This document shows positions 36,240-46,848 of a DNA stretch of 64,000 bases, in pieces. Source of the stretch: G963677485 sp964519405 (GTDB lineage Bacteria; Armatimonadota; HRBIN16); the NCBI GenBank assembly GCA_964519405.1, contig CAZFLA010000002.1, forward strand, positions 1 to 64,000, given 5' to 3'. Within the stretch, counting starts at the first letter, position 1. Each line of letters starts with the position of its first letter. Under the pieces are notes generated by a model. That model did no database searches. It saw only the letters and a list, made by a program, of their open reading frames with translations, and had not been told where the DNA came from. The translations under genes and the position numbers were made by a program.

Positions 36240-38618
36240 TCATACCTGAGGAGCGTCATTTGGAATGCTTACCGAAACAATGGTGCCTATATCGGAATTG
36301 CTGCGAAAGCTGATATCGCCCCCCATGCGCTGCACTACCTTCTTAACCAATGCCAAGCCTAAGCCTAGCTGCCCAGATTCGTCCTTTGGACTAAGTGTTT
36401 CAAAAAGATCAAAAATCCGTGCATGATACCTAGGAGCAACACCCACGCCGTAATCGCGTACATATATCGTAAAGCAGTCTGCCAGTATCTTGGCCGATAT
36501 CACGACTGGTGAACCTTTGGCATATCCATGGCTCACCGCATTTTCAACAAGTTCCAGTAATACTATCCGTATGAGGCCAGCGTCTATGTTAGCTTCATCA
36601 GGCACCATAACTACTATCTCACTACGTTCACGAGCATGGCACTCGTCTAAAACTTCATCAACTAACCTCTTTAAGTTTACCGCTTGAACAATCGGTTGTA
36701 TACGTCCTATACGCATAAACTCCAGAAGTCCAGATAACAACCTATCTGTTCGATATGAACGCTCGATGATGGTATTCAACATTTCATTAGCTGAAGCATC
36801 CAAGTGGTTCTTGTAATCGGTTTTAATCCACTGTGCTAATGTGCTGATACTACGTGTAGGTGCTTTTAAATCATGGGCCACGGCATGGATAATTTGCTGT
36901 AGCTCGGTATTCGTTTCCTGTAGTTCCGTTAACAGCTGCTCCTTCGCAGATTCAGCATGACGCCTCAAAGTAATATCACGCATGAAGTACAGGTAGGAAG
37001 GCTTCGATTGGTAACTGATCTCTGCTCGTGTCACCTGAAGGTAACACATAGCTCCGGCTCTCATTATCACTAATTCCTGCCCATCAGAAGGCAGATACTC
37101 ACCTATCTGCATATAACGGCTCATCAACTGACCACGTATTTCGTCGGCACGCACAGCCAGCCATTTCACGATCTGTTTATTAGCTGCCAGGACGGTGCTG
37201 TCGTCAATGGCGACGATGAGAATACCTTCTGGAGCCGAGTCAAAAACTCGTCGGAATCTTGTTTGACTATACTCACGATTGAGCAGCGCATCTCGGGTTA
37301 GGATGTACGATGACCCCATCACCACAAAAACAACAGTCATCGCAAAGCACACCATGATCACTGCAAGCCGGTATCGTGCAATCTGCTTAAGCCAGAGCTG
37401 CCCGGTTACATCCATACCTAGTACAGCAACGACCTGTTTGCTCTGATTGATAATCGGCGCATATGCCGAGACAAACACACCCCACCGATCTTCAGATGGG
37501 TCATCAAATCCTGCTGTGTTCTGAGTGAACATCCGGCATGTGGTTTCATCGGCTTCAGTATATACCTGCATGGGAGGGGAATATACAGGCGATTCTTTGT
37601 CTTCGCAGTCGGCAAGGAACACCACTTTGTTGTTTTTCTTACCGAGCAGATATACAAAGCGTGTATCAGCATTTACTGCCCTTACTTTACCAAGCTGCTC
37701 TCTGAAATAATCGAGATACCCGCGATACTGCGGCGCATCGGTTTCATATAGTCTTTCCACTTCCTGTGGACTGATATTAGCAGCCGCTGTTTGGGCACGC
37801 CCTACGAGTGATTTTCTAAACTGGTGCTGACCGAACTGGCCGCCTTGCTTGCAGCATATTGCCCCAATTATCAACGCAGCCACCAAATATACGGCAACAT
37901 ACGGTTGATAAGGGGTTACCCGATCCTTGCCAAACTTACGAGCATCATCTTCATTACAGTTCTTTGCGTATAACATCACGAAGATAAAAAACATCGCTGC
38001 GGCTGCTAGCTGGTAATACTCCACCGGTATACCTTGCTGTTCGGTAAACGCAGCCAAAGACATGCAGGATAAGTGGATTGACTGATCACTCAGCATCCCT
38101 ATGTAGGTAGTGGTACCACATAACACGATAGCGACCGCACCCAGGCTGAGTATTCGTCGGTTCATGACATACGAACTCGTCTTGGGACGCAGCATAGCAT
38201 ATGCGGCGACAATGGAGCTGACTAATGCTAATAACATGACAATCATGTTTTGAATTGGTCGGTTGGCCGTGAAATACGTAATAACTGCTAGTATTAACGG
38301 AACAGCAATCATACGCCATACAGCACCACGCTTGCCAGTTGAGGACCTAACGCCAAACTCCAGCAAACACAGAAATGACAAACAAAGCATATAGAAACCA
38401 GTGACACAGTATATGTGTTCTAGTCCAATACTAACTGAAGCCACCACACTCCAAGCATGGATTGTCTGAAGTATAGCGAACGAGCTGAGCCACTTCCAGG
38501 GATACCACAACACATCGCGCCAACGCATCCGATACACTTCAATAGCTGCCAGCAACATCAGCAACCCATAGCAGCCCAGAACATAGTCCAGCGAATAATC
38601 AAAAACGCTGCTGATCAA
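36240..38618 (-). CDS. Membrane histidine kinase (multi-TM-sensor-PAS-HisKA-HATPase)
   Basis: 792 residues starting at TTG 38618 with AGGAG seven bases upstream. About seven hydrophobic segments in the first 240 residues, an extracytoplasmic sensor region (~260-410; DTRFVYLLGKKNNKVVFLAD, VVAVLGMDVTGQ), another TM (~420-440), a PAS domain, HisKA (HAVAHDLKAPTRSISTLAQ) and HATPase (LVENAVSHG, GQLGLGLALVKKV). Four bases separate it from the stop of the upstream kinase gene, so they are co-transcribed. Confidence 0.88.
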   Translation of the reverse strand: MISSVFDYSLDYVLGCYGLLMLLAAIEVYRMRWRDVLWYPWKWLSSFAILQTIHAWSVVASVSIGLEHIYCVTGFYMLCLSFLCLLEFGVRSSTGKRGAVWRMIAVPLILAVITYFTANRPIQNMIVMLLALVSSIVAAYAMLRPKTSSYVMNRRILSLGAVAIVLCGTTTYIGMLSDQSIHLSCMSLAAFTEQQGIPVEYYQLAAAAMFFIFVMLYAKNCNEDDARKFGKDRVTPYQPYVAVYLVAALIIGAICCKQGGQFGQHQFRKSLVGRAQTAAANISPQEVERLYETDAPQYRGYLDYFREQLGKVRAVNADTRFVYLLGKKNNKVVFLADCEDKESPVYSPPMQVYTEADETTCRMFTQNTAGFDDPSEDRWGVFVSAYAPIINQSKQVVAVLGMDVTGQLWLKQIARYRLAVIMVCFAMTVVFVVMGSSYILTRDALLNREYSQTRFRRVFDSAPEGILIVAIDDSTVLAANKQIVKWLAVRADEIRGQLMSRYMQIGEYLPSDGQELVIMRAGAMCYLQVTRAEISYQSKPSYLYFMRDITLRRHAESAKEQLLTELQETNTELQQIIHAVAHDLKAPTRSISTLAQWIKTDYKNHLDASANEMLNTIIERSYRTDRLLSGLLEFMRIGRIQPIVQAVNLKRLVDEVLDECHARERSEIVVMVPDEANIDAGLIRIVLLELVENAVSHGYAKGSPVVISAKILADCFTIYVRDYGVGVAPRYHARIFDLFETLSPKDESGQLGLGLALVKKVVQRMGGDISFRSNSDIGTIVSVSIPNDAPQV

Positions 38619-38622
38619 TATG

Positions 38623-40560
38623 CTACTCCTGGGGCACTAGCGAAGACGGTGTATCTGCGCTTTTGGGCAAAGTAAACCAGAACGTGCACCCTTGGTTAAC
38701 AGCAGAATCAACCCATATCCTACCTTTGTGCAGCTCAACTATCTTGCGAACCAACGATAAGCCAATTCCTGTGCTGTCGGGATTATCGTCTTTGTTTGAT
38801 AGCGTTTGGAATATCCCGAAGATCATCTCATGATACTTAGGGTCGATACCAGGACCGTTGTCCCTTACGCCAAACCGCCACATATCGCCGTCATCACGAC
38901 AGCACACCTCTACCGCGCACTTTTCCTTGTCATTATGTTTGATTGCATTACAGATGAGGTTTTGAAACAGTTGAATCATTCTTACAGGATCAGCGTCGAT
39001 ATGTGGAAGGTTGGGTTGTATCACTAGCTCACAGTTAGCGGGTGGGTTCACTAACCCAACGACGTCATTCAATAGTTGGTCCATGTTGATGTGCGACACC
39101 TGTTCCGATATCCGCCCGACACGACTATACTCCAGTATGCCATCGATAAGCTGTTGCATACGCACGGCTCGTTCTTTTAGTATCCGCAGGTTCTCTTTTC
39201 CATCCTCAGGCAGAATCTCGGTATAGTCTGCAACCAGCCAGTCAGCCAACGTGCTGATGCTGCGCAAAGGGGCCTTGAGGTCGTGGCTAACTACATACGC
39301 AAATTCCTGCAGCTCACGATTGACCACCGACAGCTGCTCACTTTTCTGTTCAATGAGCGTTTCCGCTCTCTTTCTGTCAGTGATATCTATCAATTCTACT
39401 ACGTAATGTGTCATCTCACCCAACGTATCAACTACCGGTGAGAAGCGTGCTAAGCATGTTATTGCCGCACCAGTTGGTGACTTACCTGATAATTCGCCAT
39501 TCCATGGTTGACCGTTATATATCGACTGGTGAATTTGATACAAAATCTTAGGGTCGGCACCTGCTGGAATCAGCGCATCAAGATTCATTAACCGAACATC
39601 TTGTTCATCGGTGTGAAGGTGTCTTAAGAGACTTGGGTTGATGTAGTCTATCTTACCTTCCGCGGTTATAACGGCAAACATCCCGCTGCTCTGTTCAAAA
39701 AGATGCCACAGTTGCTTCAGTCGTCGTTCATTAGCTCGATGTTCAGTAACATCACGCGAAACTGCTTGATACGCAACTACCTTGCCTTCTGTTCCCCGTA
39801 TAGCTTGAAACACAGTGTCTAGCCACACATACACGCCAGATGCGGTTAAGAATCTATGCTCAAAGCTGATCGATTGCTTGTCATCCATGCTATTACGCAC
39901 TATTTTACGAACTACAGGTGCGTCTTGAGGGTGGATAAACTCAAATGCTGACCTGCCAAGCATCTGCTCTGGCAGCCATCCCACGGTGCTCTGTATCGAC
40001 TTCGATACATATGTGAAACACCCTTCTGTATCGGTTATGACTACAGAATCGCCTACCGAGTTGGCGATTGTCTGGAAGCGCCGTTCAGCCTCTTCAAGCT
40101 GAGCATTTAGGTTTTGCAGCCGGCTGACATCGCGCACTAACGCGATGTAGCCATCGTTGTGGCATGCCATGAGCACACAGAACGTTTGGTCTGCTTGGTC
40201 TTGCTTCTCACAAGAGACAGTAATATTGAATTCTGAGGTAGTGTCATGTGTACGGCAATGGTCTACAGCATCAATGATGGTATTATACTGGCTGCGTGAC
40301 ACAATCTCAGACACATGCGATCCTATAAGATTATGTGGGTTGCAGTGGATAACCTTCGTTAGGTAACAGTCAGTGATATGACCATCATCATCAAGCATAA
40401 AAATGCCGTCAAGTACGTTCATCAAAGCCGTCGCCATCTCACGGCACCCATCACAAGCTCCTAGCTGTAGAGCTCTTAGGAACTCGCCCTTATGCTCCGC
40501 AATTAGCTGCGCGTTCGAGCTGCCATTTTCAAACTCCTGCATCATAGCCTGCCAATTCAT
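38623..40560 (-). CDS. Soluble PAS histidine kinase
   Basis: 645 residues without membrane helices. Three PAS-type modules (~50-150, ~160-285, ~290-400; the second ends YQAVSRDVTEHR and the third VVELIDITDRK), HisKA (FAYVVSHDLKAPLRSISTLADWL) and HATPase (LICNAIKHND, STGIGLSLVRKIVE). The HisKA type matches kinases that pair with Rcp1-like single receivers, such as those encoded at 29319-29729. AGGAGG lies 12 bases before the ATG, a long spacing. First gene of the kinase run. Confidence 0.9.
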   Translation of the reverse strand: MNWQAMMQEFENGSSNAQLIAEHKGEFLRALQLGACDGCREMATALMNVLDGIFMLDDDGHITDCYLTKVIHCNPHNLIGSHVSEIVSRSQYNTIIDAVDHCRTHDTTSEFNITVSCEKQDQADQTFCVLMACHNDGYIALVRDVSRLQNLNAQLEEAERRFQTIANSVGDSVVITDTEGCFTYVSKSIQSTVGWLPEQMLGRSAFEFIHPQDAPVVRKIVRNSMDDKQSISFEHRFLTASGVYVWLDTVFQAIRGTEGKVVAYQAVSRDVTEHRANERRLKQLWHLFEQSSGMFAVITAEGKIDYINPSLLRHLHTDEQDVRLMNLDALIPAGADPKILYQIHQSIYNGQPWNGELSGKSPTGAAITCLARFSPVVDTLGEMTHYVVELIDITDRKRAETLIEQKSEQLSVVNRELQEFAYVVSHDLKAPLRSISTLADWLVADYTEILPEDGKENLRILKERAVRMQQLIDGILEYSRVGRISEQVSHINMDQLLNDVVGLVNPPANCELVIQPNLPHIDADPVRMIQLFQNLICNAIKHNDKEKCAVEVCCRDDGDMWRFGVRDNGPGIDPKYHEMIFGIFQTLSNKDDNPDSTGIGLSLVRKIVELHKGRIWVDSAVNQGCTFWFTLPKSADTPSSLVPQE

Positions 40561-40743
40561 GGTCAGTATGAACCTCCTTGCACCAATAAAAAACCATCAA
40601 TTAGCAATGCTGGCCAAGTGCATTTATACTAATTGCTGTATGGACACAATATTGCTTGCCGAAACATACATTTACTTCGATGGCGTGAAGCGTATACATC
40701 TATTGTAATCTTCACACCCCTCGTTTGCATAGGGGAAAACACG

Positions 40744-41997
40744 TTGCCTTTGTTCACATATCGGGCTTTAGATAATAATAACAGGTTACAAAAAGGTGAA
40801 ATCTCGGCTCCTAACCGAGGTGAAGCCTTCCTTTTACTGCGGCAGCGAAATCTTCGGCCGACCGAAGTGTTGATGCAGGGGCAAACATCAAGCGCAAAAA
40901 TAGCATCACCAGCCATAGAAACCTCACAGCGAGCAACTCAACAGGTAGGCAGTGCGCTGCGTGGATCGTTGTCTATCGGCCAACAAATGTTGTTCTTCAC
41001 TACCCTTCAGCAAACCCAAAACGCGGGATTCACTTTGGCTGCAGCATTTGACATGCTAGCCACTCAATCTCGCGGCCGGCTGCGCTACCTCGCAAGCCAA
41101 ATGAGCAAAGCACTGCAAGCTGGCGGCAGCCTCGGCGATGAAATGGACCGGTATCAAAACTACTTCACTCCGCCTTGTGCCGCATTGATCAGGGCAGGCG
41201 AGGTTTCCGGTAAAGTGCCTGAAATGGCAGCCGAGTGCAACCGCCTACTGGCCACAGTGGTCGCAGCCCGAAGGCAGGCGATTACTGAGATGATTATACC
41301 TATAACCGTCATCGCAGCAGCACTTTTGATGCCAGCCGTGGTTTATATCGTTCTGTATTTTCTTGGCCAATCCATGGCTGTCGACCAAACTATCTATGTT
41401 GGATCAAAACTGGCCTTTCAAGGCGCTATACTGCGTTTTGGCATACTGATGGCGTTGATTGTGGGATGTGTGTTCATCAAACGGCTCAGCACCCACATAC
41501 CGGCACTGCATAGAGCACTAGACAACATCGTGTGGCACCTGCCTATTACCGGGTCGCTTGTACGAACCGGTGCGCAGAGTCGTTTCCTAACGGCTTTAGG
41601 TGCACTTTACCGAGCAGGACTACCCCCTGCTCAGTGTCTAGAATATGCCAGCCAATCCGCTGGACAGATGGTTATATCCGATCGCACCCTGGCCCAGGTG
41701 CCAGTTGTACGCAACGGCGGCAATATCGCGGATGCACTCGTTGCAGCGCGTATCATGCCCGTAATGGTAACCAGCCAAATCATAGTCGCCGAAACAAGCG
41801 GTAAGCTTGATGAAGCCACACTCTCGCTCACGACCGAATTGCAGGATATCCATCGCCACTCCATACGGCGATTCCTTGTCATTTTCGGCGTTGTCGCCCT
41901 GCTTGTAGCGGCCTATTTTGCCTTCATAAGCATTTTGGGCATGGCCAAGGGCGGCATCAACAGTCTGCAGAACCAGATAAACAGTATTGACCAATGA
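40744..41997 (+). CDS. Type II secretion / type IV pilus GspF/PilC-like inner-membrane protein
   Basis: 417 residues from TTG 40744, chosen because AGGGG lies eight bases upstream and the protein then opens LPLFTYRALDNNN like other PilC/GspF proteins; the frame itself is open from 40633. Two T2SSF repeats, each with the GE-x-SG type signature (LIRAGEVSGKVPEMA and IIVAETSGKLDEA), plus three membrane segments. It organises the platform for pilus or pseudopilus assembly. No gspE or gspG is adjacent; the DUF1559-type prepilin at 4945-5837 is a possible client. Confidence 0.85.
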   Translation: MPLFTYRALDNNNRLQKGEISAPNRGEAFLLLRQRNLRPTEVLMQGQTSSAKIASPAIETSQRATQQVGSALRGSLSIGQQMLFFTTLQQTQNAGFTLAAAFDMLATQSRGRLRYLASQMSKALQAGGSLGDEMDRYQNYFTPPCAALIRAGEVSGKVPEMAAECNRLLATVVAARRQAITEMIIPITVIAAALLMPAVVYIVLYFLGQSMAVDQTIYVGSKLAFQGAILRFGILMALIVGCVFIKRLSTHIPALHRALDNIVWHLPITGSLVRTGAQSRFLTALGALYRAGLPPAQCLEYASQSAGQMVISDRTLAQVPVVRNGGNIADALVAARIMPVMVTSQIIVAETSGKLDEATLSLTTELQDIHRHSIRRFLVIFGVVALLVAAYFAFISILGMAKGGINSLQNQINSIDQ

Positions 41998-42006
41998 TGT
42001 GATGAT

Positions 42007-43125
42007 ATGAGACCTCCACTGCGTGATTACTATACAGTGCTGGGCGTAAAGCCAACAGCAACCCATGAGGAGATACGAAGGGCTTATCGCGAGCTAGCGC
42101 GGAAATACCATCCTGACGTTGCCGGAGATAATACTCTGCGGTTATTTCAAGAGATAACCGAAGCGCACACCGTGTTGGGTAACCCTGCAAAGCGTAAAGA
42201 ATACGATGAGTTGTTGGCAGCGCAAGAGCAGGCCAAGCATGGCGTTGGCGATATTCGCACCGAAGCACAGCGTCACCCCAATCCGGCTCAGGAGAAGGCT
42301 CGTAAAGCAGCGCAGTTTCTTCATGAGGCGCGTATTGCCCTCGCTAAGGGCAACTACCAGAGGGCACTTGACCAAGCCGAACGCTGCAATTCTATCGATA
42401 ATAAAAATGCACAGGCGTATGAAATTCGCGCCGATGTGGCGTTAGCACGCCGGCAGCGTGATTTAGCAGCTCAGCTTTACAGCATGGCGATACAGTATGC
42501 TCCTCATAACCCTGCTCTGCAGCGAAAATACCACAGCGCCATTGAAAGTAAGCCATCTATCGGCTCCACACAAATAATGATGCTGGTACCGCGTATCTTG
42601 AGGATATTGGGTATGGGCGTTGGTTGGTCGTCTGTCGGTGCTGCTGTCTGTTCACCAATTTTGCTAGGGTATCAAGGCACAAGAACGCTGATCCACGGCG
42701 ATATCGGCATCAAGCTATTCACAGCGATAGGCATCGCTTCTGTCATTGCTGGTCTCACCTTATCGCTGAGCGGTCAGCTTACGCGGCTCTCAGCTGAGAT
42801 ATGGTGGCCATCTTTACGCCGAGAGCGCGAACCCCACATTCCTGGCGGAGGGTTGATGATGCTGTTGGGCAGCGTGGCTTTCCCAATTCTGATCGTTGCC
42901 TTTTCGTATTTGGGTATAGCACTAAGGCGCTACGAAACAAAACTGCCAACCTTGGGATTAGTGGTTATTTCGCTGGCTTGTTGCTTTATTCTGTCTGCGC
43001 AGCCTCAGTTATTTGGCAAGGCTCAGTTTGAGCTGGTTCAGTTTATGTGGATTGGGGGATGCATCGGTTGGTTCGCCGCAATCTGCGGATGGGCAATTGG
43101 CGACGCCATCAGGACATCGGTGTAA
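42007..43125 (+). CDS. Membrane-anchored J-domain protein with TPR-like repeats
   Basis: 372 residues. N-terminal J-domain (~5-70) with RKYHPDV, the HPD motif that stimulates Hsp70 ATPase. Then a helical TPR-like region (~90-180; AKGNYQRALDQAERCNSIDNKNAQAYEIRA), then four or five membrane helices (~200-370). It starts nine bases after the GspF-like gene, so the two are likely co-transcribed. No strong ribosome-binding site is seen. It may recruit DnaK to a membrane process. It is not a canonical DnaJ, lacking the Gly/Phe and zinc domains. Confidence 0.85.
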   Translation: MRPPLRDYYTVLGVKPTATHEEIRRAYRELARKYHPDVAGDNTLRLFQEITEAHTVLGNPAKRKEYDELLAAQEQAKHGVGDIRTEAQRHPNPAQEKARKAAQFLHEARIALAKGNYQRALDQAERCNSIDNKNAQAYEIRADVALARRQRDLAAQLYSMAIQYAPHNPALQRKYHSAIESKPSIGSTQIMMLVPRILRILGMGVGWSSVGAAVCSPILLGYQGTRTLIHGDIGIKLFTAIGIASVIAGLTLSLSGQLTRLSAEIWWPSLRREREPHIPGGGLMMLLGSVAFPILIVAFSYLGIALRRYETKLPTLGLVVISLACCFILSAQPQLFGKAQFELVQFMWIGGCIGWFAAICGWAIGDAIRTSV

Positions 43126-43195
43126 CATGAGGCGATATAGCGCTGCTGCCTTGATGGTTTGCAACAAGACAGCAGCTAGAACGCAGAGAACGCAG

Positions 43196-44071
43196 CTATT
43201 CGTCGGCGATGTATCTCTTCAGGTTAGCCAAGCCAATTTCCAGCGCTTGAAGGTTGTCTTCCATACCCTCAAACTCAATCGATAGAAATCCGTCGTAACC
43301 AGCGGCTTTCAGCAGCTTGATGCAGCCCTTCGTGTCTACATTGCCATGGCCCACAATGGCGCCTCGCAGCGCAGCCCCGCCTCGTGACCTAAACCAACCG
43401 GCACCGGGATCAGAGCAGATACTTTTCACATGGAAGTCTTTGGCATGAACGTGGAATGCATAAGGAGCCATTCGCTTAACAGCCATCAACGGTTCTTCGT
43501 CGGCACATAGGAAGTTGCCGATATCAACCAGCGCTCCGAAGTTAGGATTACCCACGCGCTTGATGAGCGCCTCAACACGGTCACTATCCTGGAAGAAGAA
43601 ACCGTGATTTTCGATCATGGTCTTCACGCCCTTATCAGCGGCATACTCTGTGACGCCAGCGTATCCACGAGCGACTACGGGCAAAGCCGTCATATAATCG
43701 GTGAGGTCATTCGGCTTACCCCGATATCCCCCAGTAGCGTCGTGACGCATCTTCGGTGCATCTAAAGCTGCAGCTACATCAACCTGAGCCTGCAGCCGCT
43801 TGATTTCGTCCTCAACATCACCGCCGCAAGGTGGGTTCAAGAAATCCGCACCGATGGTCCAGCTCATAATCTCAAGGTTAGCTTCTTGGCAAGCAGCCTT
43901 CACACGGCATGCGGTATCGACGATGCTGTCGCCGTCTCTGTTAGCTCCTAAATCGGTGAACTCGATACCTTCAAACCCCATATGTGCAGCGGCATTGATC
44001 ACGCCGTAAACATCGAGTTTACCTTCTGACAGGTATCTTTGAAAACTGTAGCTGCTGACTCCGATCTTCAT
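43196..44071 (-). CDS. Sugar phosphate isomerase/epimerase-like TIM-barrel protein
   Basis: 291 residues of the xylose-isomerase-like/AP-endonuclease-2 fold. Opens MKIGVSSYSFQRYL; metal-ligand motifs appear in order: GIEFTDLG, MIENHG, ALVDIGNF, HVHAKDFH and LSIEFEG. AGGAG lies eight bases before the ATG. Such proteins isomerise or epimerise free sugars or sugar phosphates. It lies back-to-back with a secreted alpha-galactosidase (44234-46728), so both may serve glycan use. Confidence 0.85.
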   Translation of the reverse strand: MKIGVSSYSFQRYLSEGKLDVYGVINAAAHMGFEGIEFTDLGANRDGDSIVDTACRVKAACQEANLEIMSWTIGADFLNPPCGGDVEDEIKRLQAQVDVAAALDAPKMRHDATGGYRGKPNDLTDYMTALPVVARGYAGVTEYAADKGVKTMIENHGFFFQDSDRVEALIKRVGNPNFGALVDIGNFLCADEEPLMAVKRMAPYAFHVHAKDFHVKSICSDPGAGWFRSRGGAALRGAIVGHGNVDTKGCIKLLKAAGYDGFLSIEFEGMEDNLQALEIGLANLKRYIADE

Positions 44072-44233
44072 ATGTTGCTCTCCTCCGAATGTTAATATGG
44101 TGCAGTATCATCCGATGGCACATCGATTTACCATAGATTTGATATATTTGCATGTGATTTATACAATGAGCAAGGAACTGTACCAAGTATTTGGATGCTA
44201 TAGTCTATCATATCCCATATCTGAGGCATTTTG

Positions 44234-46728
44234 ATGAGTAACACACGTTTGAATCTGGCATTAGCGGCCACAGCAGCATCGTGTATCGCCACTACCGCAT
44301 ATGCCACAGCACCAAACAGTAACGAAATGCAGTTGGCTAACCGTTGGGTGGAGAGTCGTTTTGAAGGTAAATCGTCAACCCAGCGCGAACAAGGACTGCT
44401 CGTTCTGGCAAACAACGACCCTGTGCAGAAAAACTCCAGAAATGGAGCTCCTATGCGTATCGGCGACAAGCAGTATACAAAGGGGCTATACTGCCATGCC
44501 GTAAGTAAAGTGGTTGTAAAACTGCCATCACCCGGAAAAGAATTTAACGCTGAGGTTGGTGTTGATGCTGCAGCTCCTCCTGGCACCGTAGTATTTTCAG
44601 TAAATGTTAAAGGCAAAACGGCTTTCCAGTCACCATTGATGAAGGGCAGCACACCAGCTCTGCCCGTATCAGTGGAGCTGAAAGGTGCCGATGAGTTCAT
44701 ACTTGAGGTTGGAGACGGCGGCGACGGCATCGGTTGGGACCAATCCGACTGGGCGGATGCGAAGGTCACGCTGCAAAACGGGCAGGAAGTATGGCTTGGC
44801 GACATGCCGTTCATCGGCTCGTGGGGATCAACCGATGCACAAGGTGCATTCTTCTCATTTGACTACAACGGCAAACCGTCATCGTCGTTCTTGTCTGGTT
44901 GGAAGCAAACGCATTCGAAACGCAAACTTGATGACACCCGAACCCAGCACATTGTCACCTATACCGACCCAGCTACAGGATTGATTGCACGCGTTGAAGG
45001 GGTTCAATATCACGACTATCCCACCGTGGAATGGACACTTTACCTTAAGAACACAGGCACGAAGGATACACCGATATTATCCAACATCCGAAGCCTAGAT
45101 ATCGGCCTGCAGCGTGACACCTCATCGGAATATGTGCTGCACCATAATCAAGGCAGCGAGACCGGTGCCGAAGACTACCGACCGTTGACAACTGAGCTGA
45201 AGCAGCCGCTCACCACCATATCGGCAAGCAATGGACGCCCAACCGAGCAATATGCCCCATACTTCAACATCGACTGGAACGGCCAAGGTCTGATCGCTGT
45301 GTTAGGATGGCCTGGACAATGGAGCGCCGACTTCATGCGTGATTCCGGCACCGGTCTGCGCGTTTGTGCCGGTCAGCAGTTAACGCATCTGAAGCTGCAT
45401 CCCGGTGAACAGATCCGCACCCCGCTGGTGGTGCTTCAGTTCTGGAGCGGCGGAGATTGGATTCGCGCACAGAACGTCTGGCGGCGCTGGATGATTGCCC
45501 ATAGCATACCAAAGCCAGGAGGCCAAATACCTCCGATGCATCTGGCAGCCTGCAGCTCGCATCAATACGCCGAAATGCAGAATGCCACCACCGAAAACCA
45601 GAACATGTTCATCGACCGCTACCTGGCCGACGACCAGGCGGCGATCGCCGCCGAGCACANNNNNNNNNNTACCTTGAGGAAAAGCTGCCTCTAGACTACT
45701 GGTGGATGGACGCCGGATGGTATACCAACTACGGCTCATGGATGAACACAGGCACTTGGGATGTCGACCAAAAGCGGTTCCCAGGCGGGCTGCGTTCGAT
45801 AAGTGACCACGCACACGCAAAAGGTGTGAAGACCATCGTGTGGTTCGAACCAGAGTGCGTAACCCCATCAACCTGGATTGCAGATAACCACCCAGATTGG
45901 GTTCTTGGTCCCAAAGGTTGGACGAAGATGGGTCATGACAACTCAGGGGCATGGTGCTTACTGAACCTTGGCAACACTCAAGCCAGGAAGTGGCTCACGA
46001 ACATGCTTGATACCACCATCAACGAGCAGGGCATTGATCTCTACCGCCAAGATTTCCGCCTTGGTCCTATTGGAGCATGGCGCGCGAACGACACCAAGGA
46101 TCGCCAAGGCATTACCGAGATCCGCCACTGCGAGGGGTATCTTACCAACTGGGACGAGCTGCGCCAGAAACACCCCAACATGCTTATCGACTCCTGCGCG
46201 GCAGGTGGTCGGCGTAATGAGCTGGAAGCCATGCGCAGAGCGGTTCCGCTTTTACGCAGCGACTACATACTTGAGCCGGTGGGTAACCAGTGCCACACCT
46301 ACGGCATCTCCATGTGGCTGCCACTGTATGGCACCGGCATCAAAGCCACCGACGCCTACAACTTCCGCAGTGTGATGACACCCATGCTGAACGCCTGCTA
46401 CGACATGCGCGATAAAAGCTTGGATTACGACAGTATTCGGAAGTATATGGCGCAGTGGAAAGCCGTCAACAAGTATTTCTTGGGTGATTATTATCCGTTA
46501 ACGCCANNNNNNNNNNGCATGATAGAAGCTTTCCGCCGTGACCAAAGCTATTACACCTCGACATCTATATGCCTGCGCGGGTTGGATGAGAACGCAAACT
46601 ACCTCACCACCGATATGGATTCGGGGCAAACGAAACTTTATACCGGTAAACAGCTAATGGAACAGGGGTTGGAGATAACCATCGCTTCAAAACCAGGCTC
46701 CGCCCTCATCGTGTATAAGAAGCAGTAA
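44234..46728 (+). CDS. Secreted GH36-type alpha-galactosidase with NPCBM domain, interrupted by two gaps
   Basis: About 830 residues. ATG at 44234 with GAGG seven bases upstream. Signal peptide to ~25 (ATTAYATA), NPCBM carbohydrate-binding domain (~30-190), then a GH36/melibiase region: beta-sandwich (~195-460) and barrel with WWMDAGWY, VWFEPE, YRQDFR (likely nucleophile Asp) and DSCAAGGRRNE...RSDY (acid/base region). Ten Ns at 45660-45669 break the frame: the sequence after the gap (YLEEKLPLDYWWMDAGW) is in another frame, so the true gap has remainder 2 modulo 3. A second ten-N gap (46507-46516) keeps the frame. Predicted to release alpha-galactose from extracellular glycans. Confidence 0.88.
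45660..45669. other. Assembly gap
   Basis: Ten Ns inside the alpha-galactosidase gene; the flanking frames require a different length. Confidence 0.95.
46507..46516. other. Assembly gap
   Basis: Ten Ns near the end of the alpha-galactosidase gene; the frame continues in register across it. Confidence 0.95.
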
Positions 46729-46744
46729 GCTAATGCTAGCTCTA

Positions 46745-46781
46745 GCTATGTTTTAGGAGATATTTTCTCCTAAAACATAGC
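46745..46781 (+). terminator. Perfect 16-bp stem-loop after the alpha-galactosidase gene
   Basis: gctatgttttaggaga (46745-46760) pairs with tctcctaaaacatagc (46766-46781) around a five-base loop. No T-tract follows, so termination is likely but not certain. It separates the glycosidase from the ATPase/RloB pair. Confidence 0.65.
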
Positions 46782-46816
46782 ATTATGCCTTCTTAATGTC
46801 ATAATATATGCATATA

Positions 46817-46837
46817 CATGCGATAATATCGCACATG
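46817..46837 (+). promoter_or_regulatory. Inverted repeat just before the ATPase/RloB genes
   Basis: A core palindrome gcgataatatcgc (46820-46832) with partly matching outer catg sequences. It ends immediately before the GAGG ribosome-binding site of the gene at 46849. It could be an operator or a hairpin controlling translation; no regulator gene is adjacent. Confidence 0.35.
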
Positions 46838-46848
46838 AGGACTTATAT

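Noticed and set aside
44128..44814. 228-codon minus-strand frame opposite the alpha-galactosidase start
   Set aside because: Antisense to the signal peptide and NPCBM region, with Ser/Pro-rich shadow composition and no ribosome-binding site.
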